From an uncultured Campylobacter sp. (GTDB taxonomy: Bacteria > Campylobacterota > Campylobacteria > Campylobacterales > Campylobacteraceae): a DNA stretch of 14,860 nt. Location of the stretch: the NCBI GenBank assembly GCA_938046705.1, contig CALIWP010000216.1, positions 1 through 14,860 on the forward strand, in the 5' to 3' direction. Position numbers and translations under genes: made by a program. Positions 1 to 6,659 of this stretch are shown here, piece after piece. The notes under the pieces were generated by a model that saw nothing but the letters and a program-made list of their open reading frames with translations, did not search any database and was not told where the DNA came from. Numbering within the stretch: position 1 is the stretch's first letter; every line of letters starts with the position of its first letter.

Positions 1-506
1 TTTTCGCTACCGCCGAGCTCCTTTAAATCTATCAAAAAGCAGGCCTCTACGCAAACGGCGTTTGTTTGATTGATTAGCTCTACGCTTGCTTTTGCGGTGC
101 CGCCCGTAGCGATTAGATCGTCGATCAAAAGCACCTTTGCGCCCGCTTTTTCACCGAATGCGTCGATGTGGATTTGTACTTCATCCACGCCGTACTCTAG
201 GCTATATTTTTGCGAGATCGTGATGTAGGGTAGTTTTTTAGGCTTTCTAATCGGCACGAAAGGCAGTCGCAGTCTAGCTGCCAAGGCCGCTGCGAATATA
301 AATCCGCGCGACTCGATGCCGGCTATAAAATCGATATCGGCGTCCTCGTATCTGGCAACTAGATGATCCATTAAAAAATTAAACGCCTCTTTATTATTCA
401 GTAGCGTCGTGATATCGCGAAATACTATGCCAGGTTTTGGAAAATCGTTTATGCAGCGGATAGAATTTAATAAAAACTCCTTCCCCGCTTTGTCTAGTTC
501 TTTCAT
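1..506 (-). CDS. apt: Adenine phosphoribosyltransferase, C-terminus cut by window edge
   Basis: Purine salvage enzyme: adenine + PRPP gives AMP + pyrophosphate, in the cytoplasm. I translated it from the minus strand. It starts [15 protein letters not shown], with [12 protein letters not shown] near residue 25, the substrate-loop region [14 protein letters not shown], and the PRPP-binding signature [16 protein letters not shown], in the order expected for Apt. About 168 codons are present. The family is usually about 180 residues, so only the last dozen or so are missing beyond base 1. The ATG at 506 has an AAGG ribosome site about 7 bases upstream. It lies 20 bases downstream of the coiled-coil gene that ends at 527 and is probably co-transcribed with it and rpiB. 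The short gap contains one AAATTTGA motif (518-525). Identification is secure. Confidence 0.95.
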   Translation of the reverse strand, partial: MKELDKAGKEFLLNSIRCINDFPKPGIVFRDITTLLNNKEAFNFLMDHLVARYEDADIDFIAGIESRGFIFAAALAARLRLPFVPIRKPKKLPYITISQKYSLEYGVDEVQIHIDAFGEKAGAKVLLIDDLIATGGTAKASVELINQTNAVCVEACFLIDLKELGGSE

Positions 507-526
507 TTTTTGCCTTTAAATTTGAT

Positions 527-856
527 TTATAGTAGCGCTTCGATTTTGCCCTCTAGTTCGCGGATACGCTGGCGGAGTTTGTCGTTTTCTAGGCGGTACT
601 GCGAGTTTCTGGTGCGAAGGGCGTTGGCATCGTTTTTGACTTTATTGAGTTCGTCTGTGAGGATGTCGATGTTGCCAAGACCGCGCTGTAGCTGGACTTG
701 CAGCTTGCGGATGACGACTTCGGTATCTTGGAGATTGTTTTTCATAAAATCGCGCGTCGCACGCTCTTTTTTAAGCAAGGTTTTAAAATAAAACACCATA
801 ACGGTGAGATAGATACAAATGCATATCAAAACGGTAAGTACGAGCCAATCAGTCAT
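527..856 (-). CDS. Small single-pass membrane protein with long coiled coil, function unknown
   Basis: I do not recognise a named family for this 109-residue protein. Residues 4-24 form one hydrophobic membrane segment (WLVLTVLICICIYLTVMVFY). From about residue 28 to the end it is charged, with heptad-like Leu/Ile spacing, ending RIRELEGKIEALL, which reads as a continuous coiled coil. Lys/Arg residues directly follow the membrane segment, so by the positive-inside rule the coiled coil should be cytoplasmic. That argues against an FtsB/FtsL/DivIC role, where the coil is periplasmic, although size and layout are similar. The start codon overlaps the stop of rpiB by four bases (ATGA), and apt follows 20 bases later, so it is translated within a metabolic operon. 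That gives no direct clue to its job. Confidence 0.8.
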   Translation of the reverse strand: MTDWLVLTVLICICIYLTVMVFYFKTLLKKERATRDFMKNNLQDTEVVIRKLQVQLQRGLGNIDILTDELNKVKNDANALRTRNSQYRLENDKLRQRIRELEGKIEALL

Positions 857-1293
857 TTCTCGCCTCCTAGCTTTTTCACGCGTCTTTCGTGCCTGCCGCC
901 GGCAAATTCGGTAGCGAAAAAGGCTTTTATCATATCTGCCGCAACCGCGTCGCCGATCGTTCTAGCGCCCATGGCTAGTACGTTTGCGTCGTTGTGCTCG
1001 CGCGCTAGTTTTGCCGTTGTGACGTCGTGACAAAGCGCGCAGCGAACGTGCGAATGGCGGTTGGCCGCGATACTGATGCCGATACCCGTGCCGCAGATTA
1101 GCACGCCGTATTCGTTCTCGCCGCGTAAATTTTGCGCCATAAGCTCGGCAAAATCTGGATAATCGACGCTATCTTTGCTATGCGTTCCTAGATCGCATAC
1201 GTCAAAACCTTCGTTTTTTAAAAGCCCGCAAATTTGCGCCTTAAGATCAAAGCCCGCGTGGTCGCTCGCGATAAAAATTTTGTCTATTTTCAT
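853..1293 (-). CDS. rpiB: Ribose-5-phosphate isomerase B
   Basis: Interconverts ribose 5-phosphate and ribulose 5-phosphate in the non-oxidative pentose phosphate pathway, in the cytoplasm. At 146 residues it has the normal RpiB length. Near the N-terminus it has IASDHAGFDLK, the family's Asp-His pair. The active-site cysteine lies in ICGTGIGISIAANR (Cys67), and the catalytic-site histidine in AREHNDANVLAMGAR (His100), as in the LacAB/RpiB family. The end GGRHERRVKKL is also typical. It is the first gene after a clear minus-strand promoter (-10 at 1322-1327), and its stop overlaps the start of the next gene by four bases. Ribose-5-phosphate is the precursor of PRPP, which apt, two genes downstream, consumes, so the grouping makes metabolic sense. 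Confidence 0.96.
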   Translation of the reverse strand: MKIDKIFIASDHAGFDLKAQICGLLKNEGFDVCDLGTHSKDSVDYPDFAELMAQNLRGENEYGVLICGTGIGISIAANRHSHVRCALCHDVTTAKLAREHNDANVLAMGARTIGDAVAADMIKAFFATEFAGGRHERRVKKLGGEK

Positions 1294-1321
1294 GAAATTT
1301 CCATAAGCTAAAAAATGCTTA

Positions 1322-1335
1322 ATTATAGCAAAAAA
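1322..1335 (-). promoter_or_regulatory. Extended -10 promoter of rpiB operon
   Basis: On the minus strand this reads TTTTTTGCTATAAT, a perfect TATAAT (1327 down to 1322) behind a T-run and a TG-type extension. This is the form known for the main sigma factor in Campylobacter, which relies on the -10 and an upstream T-rich stretch and not on a -35 box. The rpiB ATG is about 30 bases downstream. A 7-base inverted repeat (1314-1320 and 1334-1340) brackets the box. Confidence 0.75.
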
Positions 1336-1346
1336 GCATTAAAGTA

Positions 1347-1379
1347 AAATTTCGCCGCAAGCCTTTAGGAGCGAAATTT
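1347..1379 (-). terminator. Terminator-like hairpin after the folD-lepB-M50 operon
   Basis: AAATTTCGC (1347-1355) and GCGAAATTT (1371-1379) are perfect 9-base inverted arms around a 15-base loop. The hairpin lies 25 bases past the stop of the M50 protease gene. In the minus direction it is followed by T-rich sequence, though not a clean T-run. Both arms are built on the AAATTT motif. It is probably the end of the folD operon; efficiency is unknown. Confidence 0.45.
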
Positions 1380-1403
1380 AGGCTAAATTTTAAAATTTGC
1401 CGT

Positions 1404-2057
1404 TTACAAAAACATCCTCATGATCGCCACGGCATATCGTATCGGCTCGAAAAAATAATCCTTTAGCGGCGAGATCACGATGATAACTAGCGCGATAAAG
1501 CCGTATCTTTGCATGCTATTTAGCCAGTTTGCCGCGCCGTGAAGCCCAAAAATGCGTAAAAGATACTCAAGCGCCTTTGAGCCATCAAGAGGCGGGATGG
1601 GATAGAGGTTAAAGAGGGCTAGGACTAAATTTACGGCTGCAAGCATAAATACAAACTCCGCTACTGCGCCGTCAAAAAAGCCGTCAAAACCTATAAATTT
1701 AAATAGGCAAAACGCTAGCGCAAAAAGAGCGAGGTTGTATGCGATGCCCGCAAGCGCGACGATGATAGCGGCCTTGTAGCCGCCGTTATAAAGCACCGTG
1801 CGTAAATTTATGGGTACGGGTTTAGCCCAGCCAAACGTCACTCCCGTGCTAAGATACATGAGTGCGGGCACGACGATAGTGCCTAGCGGATCGACGTGTT
1901 TTATGGGATTTATGCTGAGCCGCCCCAAATTTTTAGCCGTTAGGTCGCCGAATTTAAACGCCGCGTATCCGTGCGCGATCTCGTGTCCGACGACGGAGAT
2001 AACGAGCACGGCGACTAGGATCGCTACCTGAGCGAAGTCGATGTTGTCAAGGTTCAT
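1404..2057 (-). CDS. Site-2 protease family (M50) membrane metalloprotease
   Basis: An intramembrane zinc protease of the short YwhC/Rip-like M50 group. The zinc-binding motif HEIAHG is at residues 25-30 (His25, Glu26, His29), inside the first membrane segment. The third ligand region is NLYPIPPLDGS, with Asp158-Gly159, in a later segment. The 217 residues contain about five or six hydrophobic stretches (10-24, 58-72, 95-120, 133-155, 185-200) and no PDZ domain, as expected for this compact group. Its start overlaps the lepB stop by four bases, so the two are translationally coupled. Signal peptidase next to a site-2 protease suggests, but does not prove, a shared role in clearing signal peptides or membrane stubs. 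The natural substrate is unknown. Confidence 0.9.
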   Translation of the reverse strand: MNLDNIDFAQVAILVAVLVISVVGHEIAHGYAAFKFGDLTAKNLGRLSINPIKHVDPLGTIVVPALMYLSTGVTFGWAKPVPINLRTVLYNGGYKAAIIVALAGIAYNLALFALAFCLFKFIGFDGFFDGAVAEFVFMLAAVNLVLALFNLYPIPPLDGSKALEYLLRIFGLHGAANWLNSMQRYGFIALVIIVISPLKDYFFEPIRYAVAIMRMFL

Positions 2058-2920
2058 TCGATCTTATTTCCGTCGTTTTTGGCTTCGGCTCTGGCGGCGT
2101 CTAGTAGCTCAGGCGAGTTTTGTATAAAGTCCACGCTCTTGCCGACTCTGTTCCATCTGATTTTGTATTCGTCATCCCAGCTAAAATAGACAAACCACGG
2201 CTTGCCGACGATATTTTTATATGCTACAGGCCCCCAAAAGCGACTGTCGTTCGAGTGGTCGCGGTTATCGCCGATCATGAAAAACTCGCCTTCCGGGACC
2301 TGAAAGTAAAATGCGTTAAACGGATAGTTACCTACGCTTGGCAGCTCGTTTACGATAACGGGTTGCATGGCAAATTTGCCCGCGTTTAGGTAGTTTACGG
2401 CTAGTTCAAATAAATTTACCTTCTCATCGTAGTGGATGCCGCCGAATTTATATGGCTCGCGTACGAAAAGCTTGCCGCCAAATTTTACGATATCTTTTTC
2501 ATCAAAATTTGCCTTTATAAACTCCTCGCCCTCGTGCGGGTGTAAAAATAGCGCCTTTTCGGTGAAAATCACTTCATCGCCGCCGACTGCGAAATTTCGC
2601 TTGACGTAGTGGATCTTTTCATCGTGCGGATAGCGAAAAACCACGATATCGCCGCGCTGCGGCTTTGCGCCCTCGATGAGGTGGCCGTTACCGTTAAAAT
2701 CTGGCAAAACCTTGACCTCGATCCACGGAATGCGCGGAGTCGAGATGCCGTAGCTAAATTTTTTAACAAAAAGATGATCGCCGACTAAAAGCGTGTCCTT
2801 CATCGAACCAGACGGTATCACGAAGGCCTGCGCGACAAAGAAAATCACGAGCAAGACGATGATGACAGTGCCCGTCCAGCTGTTTGAAAAATCTAAAAAT
2901 TTATTAAACGCTTTTTTCAA
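2054..2920 (-). CDS. lepB: Signal peptidase I
   Basis: Cleaves signal peptides from exported proteins at the outer face of the inner membrane. Residues 18-34 form a single membrane anchor. It is followed by the catalytic serine in IPSGSMKDTL (Ser39) and the lysine general base in IHYVKRNFAVGGD (Lys107). The conserved GDNRDHSNDSRFWGPV block is at 218-232. At 288 residues it matches epsilonproteobacterial LepB/LepP, with an insert between the two catalytic boxes. The start is a TTG at 2920-2918; no ATG precedes Met40 of the catalytic box, so TTG is required. It has an AAGG ribosome site about 8 bases upstream. The gap from the folD stop is three bases, and the next gene overlaps by four, so folD-lepB-M50 is one operon. 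Confidence 0.95.
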   Translation of the reverse strand: MKKAFNKFLDFSNSWTGTVIIVLLVIFFVAQAFVIPSGSMKDTLLVGDHLFVKKFSYGISTPRIPWIEVKVLPDFNGNGHLIEGAKPQRGDIVVFRYPHDEKIHYVKRNFAVGGDEVIFTEKALFLHPHEGEEFIKANFDEKDIVKFGGKLFVREPYKFGGIHYDEKVNLFELAVNYLNAGKFAMQPVIVNELPSVGNYPFNAFYFQVPEGEFFMIGDNRDHSNDSRFWGPVAYKNIVGKPWFVYFSWDDEYKIRWNRVGKSVDFIQNSPELLDAARAEAKNDGNKIE

Positions 2921-2923
2921 AAT

Positions 2924-3775
2924 TTATGCCTTTTTTGCGCGGTTTTTGGCTGATTTTATGGTGTTTGACAGTAGCATCGCGATAGTCATCGGACCTACGC
3001 CGCCTGGAACGGGCGTTATAAATGAGCATTTTGGCGCTACTTCGTCAAATTTGACGTCGCCTTTTAGCTTGCCGTCGTCCATGCGGTTTATGCCTACGTC
3101 GATTACTACTGCGCCATCTTTTACCATATCGGCCGTTACGAAATCAGCCCTGCCGATAGCGGCTACTAGGATGTCGGCGTCCGCGCAAATTTCTTTTAAA
3201 TTTCGCGTTTTGCTATGCGTCACGGTTACGGTCGCGTTGGCGTTTAGCAGTAGATTTGCCATCGGTTTGCCCACGATGTTGCTGCGTCCGATCACGACGG
3301 CGTTTTTGCCCTCTAAATTTATATCGTAGGCTTTAAAAATTTCCATTATGCCTAGCGGCGTGCACGGTACGAACCCGTCAAGCCCGCTAGCTAGCTTGCC
3401 GACGTTTATCGCGGCAAAGCCGTCCACGTCTTTTTCGGGGCTAATGGTTTCTAAAATTTTATTCGTATCTATATGCTTTGGTAGCGGCAGCTGAACTAGG
3501 ATGCCGTCGATGCCGTCGTCTAAATTTAACACGTCTATTAGCGCGATTAGCTCGCTTTGCGTCGTAGACTCGGGCAAGCGGTGCATTACGCTTTTTATCT
3601 CGCAGGCTATGCAGGCTTTTTCTTTTGCCGCGACGTAGGTTTGGCTGGCTTTATCCTCGCCGACCAGTATCACCGCAAGCGCCGGCTCTATGCCTTGATT
3701 TTTCAAATTTAACGCTTCGTTTTTTACTCTTTCCTTTACCTGCGCGCTTACGTTTTTGCCGTCTAATATCGTCAT
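2924..3775 (-). CDS. folD: Bifunctional methylenetetrahydrofolate dehydrogenase / cyclohydrolase
   Basis: Interconverts 5,10-methylene-THF, methenyl-THF and 10-formyl-THF using NADP, supplying one-carbon units for purines, thymidylate and formyl-Met. At 283 residues it has the normal length. Visible family signatures are YVAAKEKAC, which carries the active-site Lys of the YxxxK motif; DGILVQLPLPKHID; PEKDVDGFAAINVG; the Rossmann nucleotide-binding stretch VVIGRSNIVGKPMANLL; DVGIN; and the C-terminal TPVPGGVGPMTIAML. It has an ATG start at 3775 with an AAAGGA ribosome site. It is first in the folD-lepB-M50 operon and diverges from the cytochrome-hemL operon across 82 bases that must hold both promoters. 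Confidence 0.97.
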   Translation of the reverse strand: MTILDGKNVSAQVKERVKNEALNLKNQGIEPALAVILVGEDKASQTYVAAKEKACIACEIKSVMHRLPESTTQSELIALIDVLNLDDGIDGILVQLPLPKHIDTNKILETISPEKDVDGFAAINVGKLASGLDGFVPCTPLGIMEIFKAYDINLEGKNAVVIGRSNIVGKPMANLLLNANATVTVTHSKTRNLKEICADADILVAAIGRADFVTADMVKDGAVVIDVGINRMDDGKLKGDVKFDEVAPKCSFITPVPGGVGPMTIAMLLSNTIKSAKNRAKKA

Positions 3776-3810
3776 TTTCGTCCTTTATTACTTTTTAATC
3801 GCAAAGATTG

Positions 3811-3816
3811 TATGAT
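3811..3816 (+). promoter_or_regulatory. Possible -10 of the cytochrome-hemL operon
   Basis: TATGAT preceded by TTG lies about 41 bases before the cytochrome ATG, in the only gap (3776-3857) that can hold the promoter of this seven-gene run. The same bases read TATCAT on the minus strand (3812-3817), so the divergent folD operon could use an overlapping -10. No -35 is evident. This is suggestive only. Confidence 0.35.
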
Positions 3817-3857
3817 AGCTAATTTTAGATTAAATTTACGAAAAAGCGAAAGAATTT

Positions 3858-4214
3858 ATGAAAATTTGGCTGATTTTTTGGTTGCTTTGTGGCGCGGCGT
3901 TTGCGAGCGATTTTATCACGAAAAACGAATACGCAAAGATGCTCTATCAAAACCCGCGCGGCATCGGCTGCGACAAGTGTCACGGCAAGGGCGGCGAAGG
4001 CTCGCTCATATCAAAATATAGACATTTCGATAAAAAAACGAAGCAGGTCATCGACGACGAGCTAAGAGCGCCAAGGATAAACAATCTTGATTTTGAGACG
4101 TTTAAAGAGGGCGTGCTAAGCGCTAGAAGCGTGATGCCTAGCTACTTTCTAACCGACGAAGAGATAAATTTGCTTTACGAATACGTTATAAATTTCAACA
4201 AGGATAAAAAATGA
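3858..4214 (+). CDS. Periplasmic monoheme c-type cytochrome
   Basis: A 118-residue protein with an N-terminal signal peptide (hydrophobic 3-14, likely cleaved after AFA at residue 16). It has one heme-attachment motif CDKCH (Cys38, Cys41, His42) and a probable axial methionine in SVMPSYF (Met93), the arrangement of a class I cytochrome c. It should carry electrons in the periplasm; partner enzymes cannot be told from the sequence. The first gene of the run, it overlaps hemL by four bases (ATGA), so synthesis of this heme protein is coupled to heme-precursor synthesis. A matching cytochrome beside hemL is, as I recall, present in C. jejuni too. The ribosome site before the ATG is weak (GAAAGAA). 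A longer frame from 3812 is a different reading frame and lacks the CxxCH motif. Confidence 0.9.
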   Translation: MKIWLIFWLLCGAAFASDFITKNEYAKMLYQNPRGIGCDKCHGKGGEGSLISKYRHFDKKTKQVIDDELRAPRINNLDFETFKEGVLSARSVMPSYFLTDEEINLLYEYVINFNKDKK

Positions 4215-5626
4215 CAAACAAAGAAGCTTTCGGGCTGGCTAAAAAATATATCCCGGGCGGCGTGGATTCGCCCGTTCGCGCGTTTGGCAGCGTAGGCGGC
4301 GAGCCGTTTGTGGTGGACCGCGGCGAGGGCGCGTATCTAGTCGATATCGAGGGAAACCGCTATCTAGACTTCATTCAGAGCTGGGGACCGCTCATTTTCG
4401 GACACTGCGACCCTGATATCGAGAGTGCGGTGATAGCGACTGCCAAAAAAGGACTAAGCTTTGGCGCTCCGTCAAATTTGGAAACAAAGCTTGCTAAACT
4501 AATCTGCGACGAGTTTAAAAACGTAGAAAAGGTGCGTTTTGTTAGCTCGGGCACGGAGGCCACGATGAGCGCGATCCGCGTGGCGCGCGGCTTTAGCGGT
4601 AAGGACGGGCTGATAAAATTTGAAGGCTGCTATCACGGGCACAGCGACGCGCTTTTGGTAAAAGCAGGCAGCGGCGCGACGACCTACGGCAATGCTTCAA
4701 GCGGCGGAGTGCCGGCAGATGTGGTGAAGAACACGTATCTAGCGCGCTATAACGATATAGCTAGCGTACGGGCGATATTTGAGGCAAATCCGGGCAAAAT
4801 CGGCGCGCTAATCATCGAGCCGATCGCGGGAAATATGGGGCTGGTGCCTGCTGATAACGAGTTTTTAAGCGAGCTTAGACGCCTTTGCGACGAAAACGGC
4901 GCGGTGCTTATTTTTGACGAGGTTATGAGTGGATTTCGCGCGAGCAGGCATGGATCGTTCGAATTTAACGGCATAGAGGCCGATCTGGTAACATTTGGTA
5001 AGGTGATCGGCGGAGGCTGCCCTGCGGCGGCGTTTGGCGGAAAGGCTGCTATCATGGACTGTCTAAGTCCCGAAGGTGCTGTATATCAGGCGGGCACGCT
5101 AAGCGGCAATCCCGTAGCCATGGCCGCCGGCATCGCAAGCCTGAGTAAAATTTTCGCCGATCACAATCTTTATGACCGCTTAAATAAGCTAGCCGTACTG
5201 TTCGCTCACGGGCTAAAAAGCGTCGCCACGAAGCACGGCATCGCACTGCAAACGACGGTGCGAGGCTCGATGTTTGGCTTTTTCTTTACCGCAAGCGAGG
5301 TTAAAAACTATGACGATGCATTAAAAAGCGACGTCAAGCTTTACGCCAAATTTCACGCCAAAATGCTTAAAAAGGGCGTCTATCTAGCGCCTAGCCAGTT
5401 TGAGACGGGCTTTATCTGCGACGCGATGAGCGAAGAGGATATCAAATTTGCCATTAAAGCCGCGGACGAGAGCTTTGCGGAGATAGTCGCGCAGACGGCT
5501 GGCGAAAACGAAGAAATGCGCGAGGTAAAAGCAAGGATCGCCGATCTGGAAGAGCGTCTAAAAGAGGCCAGAAAAGAGCGCGAAGCGATACAAGAACGCA
5601 TGAAAAACAGCTGGGGATTTGCCTAA
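4211..5626 (+). CDS. hemL: Glutamate-1-semialdehyde 2,1-aminomutase with C-terminal coiled-coil extension
   Basis: PLP enzyme converting glutamate-1-semialdehyde to 5-aminolevulinate, the C5 route of heme synthesis, in the cytoplasm. Signatures in order: [12 protein letters not shown] (14-25), [15 protein letters not shown] (112-126), [10 protein letters not shown] (201-210), [11 protein letters not shown] (233-243) with the PLP-ring Asp236, the Schiff-base lysine in TFGKVIGGG (Lys264), and [10 protein letters not shown]. The ATG at 4211 has an AAGGA site 6 bases upstream. At 471 residues it is about 40 longer than typical HemL. The extra part (about 431-467) is highly charged and heptad-like, including [20 protein letters not shown], so it should form a short coiled coil. 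The catalytic body looks intact. Confidence 0.96.
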   Translation: MTNKEAFGLAKKYIPGGVDSPVRAFGSVGGEPFVVDRGEGAYLVDIEGNRYLDFIQSWGPLIFGHCDPDIESAVIATAKKGLSFGAPSNLETKLAKLICDEFKNVEKVRFVSSGTEATMSAIRVARGFSGKDGLIKFEGCYHGHSDALLVKAGSGATTYGNASSGGVPADVVKNTYLARYNDIASVRAIFEANPGKIGALIIEPIAGNMGLVPADNEFLSELRRLCDENGAVLIFDEVMSGFRASRHGSFEFNGIEADLVTFGKVIGGGCPAAAFGGKAAIMDCLSPEGAVYQAGTLSGNPVAMAAGIASLSKIFADHNLYDRLNKLAVLFAHGLKSVATKHGIALQTTVRGSMFGFFFTASEVKNYDDALKSDVKLYAKFHAKMLKKGVYLAPSQFETGFICDAMSEEDIKFAIKAADESFAEIVAQTAGENEEMREVKARIADLEERLKEARKEREAIQERMKNSWGFA

Positions 5627-5904
5627 TGGCGAAGATAAATTTAGGCGACGTCGTAAAGGGCGCCGAGCAGCTAAGCCTGGGCATATCTATCGTCGTAGCG
5701 CTTGCTATCGGGGCCGGGTTTGGCTACTGGATGATGAAGGAAACTGGCTGGACGTGGACGCTGTTTGCGGGCATCGCAGTCGGTATCGCCGCAGCCGGCC
5801 TAAACATCAAAAAGGCCTACGATGCGCAGATAAAAAGCCTAGATGAACTAAAAGATAAAGGTAAATTTAAACCCGCGAAAGACGATGACGAGGACGATGA
5901 GTGA
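5626..5904 (+). CDS. AtpZ/AtpI-family small membrane protein
   Basis: A 92-residue protein with two membrane segments (about 18-37 and 43-62) separated by a short loop. The glycine-rich GISIVVALAIGAGFGYW fits the AtpZ/AtpI group, which in other bacteria helps assemble or supply cations to the ATP synthase c-ring. The tail after residue 65 is charged and ends in an acidic run (DDDEDDE). The ATG overlaps the hemL stop by one base, and the next gene's GTG overlaps its stop by four bases. It sits far from any visible atp genes; an orphan copy beside hemL is, from memory, also the C. jejuni arrangement. Family assignment rests on length, topology and Gly pattern, so function is provisional. Confidence 0.75.
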   Translation: MAKINLGDVVKGAEQLSLGISIVVALAIGAGFGYWMMKETGWTWTLFAGIAVGIAAAGLNIKKAYDAQIKSLDELKDKGKFKPAKDDDEDDE

Positions 5905-6659
5905 ATTTTAAGCTCCTTGCCGTTTACGGCGCGTTTGAGGCTTTGCTTTTGCTGGGCTCGGCGGCATTTGGCCGCGCGTGGTTTTACAGCTCGCAGGTTG
6001 CGTTTGCGGGCTCGCTTTTGGTGCTGGCCGCGACCTTTAGAGCCTACAAAAAACGCGTAGAAAACGGCGTGCGAGACTATGACGCCTATGCGGAGGACGA
6101 CATAGACGAATGGGGCGAAAATCACGAGGAGTTTCCTGATCGCGCTGAAAACGCTAAATTTGACGGGCATGACCCGCACCGCGAAGATGCCAAGTGTCTG
6201 GACGCGTCAAATTTGGACGGCTCGGTAAAAGCAGATGCGAAATTTGACCAAGCGGCGGAGTTAAATTTAAGCGGCGAAAACGTGCTGGTTAAATTTGACG
6301 CGGCAACAGGACAAAACAAAGCCGCGCAGGGCAAATTTGACGAGCAAAATTTAAGCGGCACAAGCCAAAATAGCGGGTCAAATTTAAGCCAGGCAAGCGA
6401 GTCAAATTTGAACAAATCAAGTAAAGATAGCGAAACTAAGCCGTCAAAAAAGCAAAATTTCGCGCAAAATTTAAAGCAAAATTCGCCCAACTATTTTACC
6501 GCATTCGTGCCGTTTCGGCTGATCGCGTATACGCTTTTAGTCGTCGGATTTTTGGCGCTAAAAAGGCACGGCAACCTCGATATAGCCGCGTTTTTGATCG
6601 CGCTTGTGGCGATGCCTGCGGGCGCTTTGATATATGGAGTAAGAAGCAATGAGAAATAG
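5901..6659 (+). CDS. Four-pass membrane protein with motif-filled low-complexity linker, function unknown
   Basis: A 252-residue inner-membrane protein starting with GTG, four bases inside the preceding gene. Two membrane segments lie at each end (about 5-23 and 27-46; 201-220 and 227-246). Between them is a hydrophilic linker (about 50-197) that is acidic at first and then Ser/Asn/Lys rich. The linker repeats short units such as KFD, SNL and NLS because its DNA is crowded with AAATTTGA-type motifs (11 AAATTT between 6156 and 6472). The linker therefore looks like a landing zone for a repeated DNA element and not like selected protein structure. I know no function. The end of the gene overlaps the start of the MFS gene by 11 bases. 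Confidence 0.8.
   Translation: MNFKLLAVYGAFEALLLLGSAAFGRAWFYSSQVAFAGSLLVLAATFRAYKKRVENGVRDYDAYAEDDIDEWGENHEEFPDRAENAKFDGHDPHREDAKCLDASNLDGSVKADAKFDQAAELNLSGENVLVKFDAATGQNKAAQGKFDEQNLSGTSQNSGSNLSQASESNLNKSSKDSETKPSKKQNFAQNLKQNSPNYFTAFVPFRLIAYTLLVVGFLALKRHGNLDIAAFLIALVAMPAGALIYGVRSNEK
6156..6472. repeat. Cluster of 11 AAATTT-core motifs inside a gene
   Basis: AAATTT cores start at 6156, 6209, 6240, 6263, 6291, 6333, 6347, 6380, 6404, 6455 and 6467. The neighbouring bases are most often G/C-T/C-AAATTTGAC, or AAATTTAAGC. They are read only in the two frames that give Lys-Phe-Asp or Ser/Gln-Asn-Leu. The third frame would place the TGA of AAATTTGA in frame as a stop codon. Spacing is irregular, so this is neither a CRISPR array nor a tandem repeat. 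Confidence 0.8.

Noticed and set aside
2793..3329. 178-codon open frame on the plus strand opposite folD and the start of lepB
   Set aside because: It is antisense to two securely identified genes, has no family motifs and is Ser/Ala/Phe-rich as expected for a mirror frame.
3812..4021. Longer alternative frame starting upstream of the cytochrome gene
   Set aside because: It is a different frame without a signal peptide or CxxCH; the cytochrome frame explains the same bases.
5454..5684. Minus-strand frames across the hemL tail
   Set aside because: They are opposite a charged coiled-coil sequence, giving Arg/Ser-rich shadows with no family features.
6156..6472. Possible CRISPR or tandem repeat
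   Set aside because: The repeated unit is 6-10 bases with irregular spacing from 12 to over 50 bases, inside an open coding frame.
6122..6490. 122-codon minus-strand frame opposite the motif-rich linker
   Set aside because: Its repeated FKF/SNL-like units are only the palindromic AAATTT motifs read backwards; the plus frame has membrane segments and tight operon overlaps.
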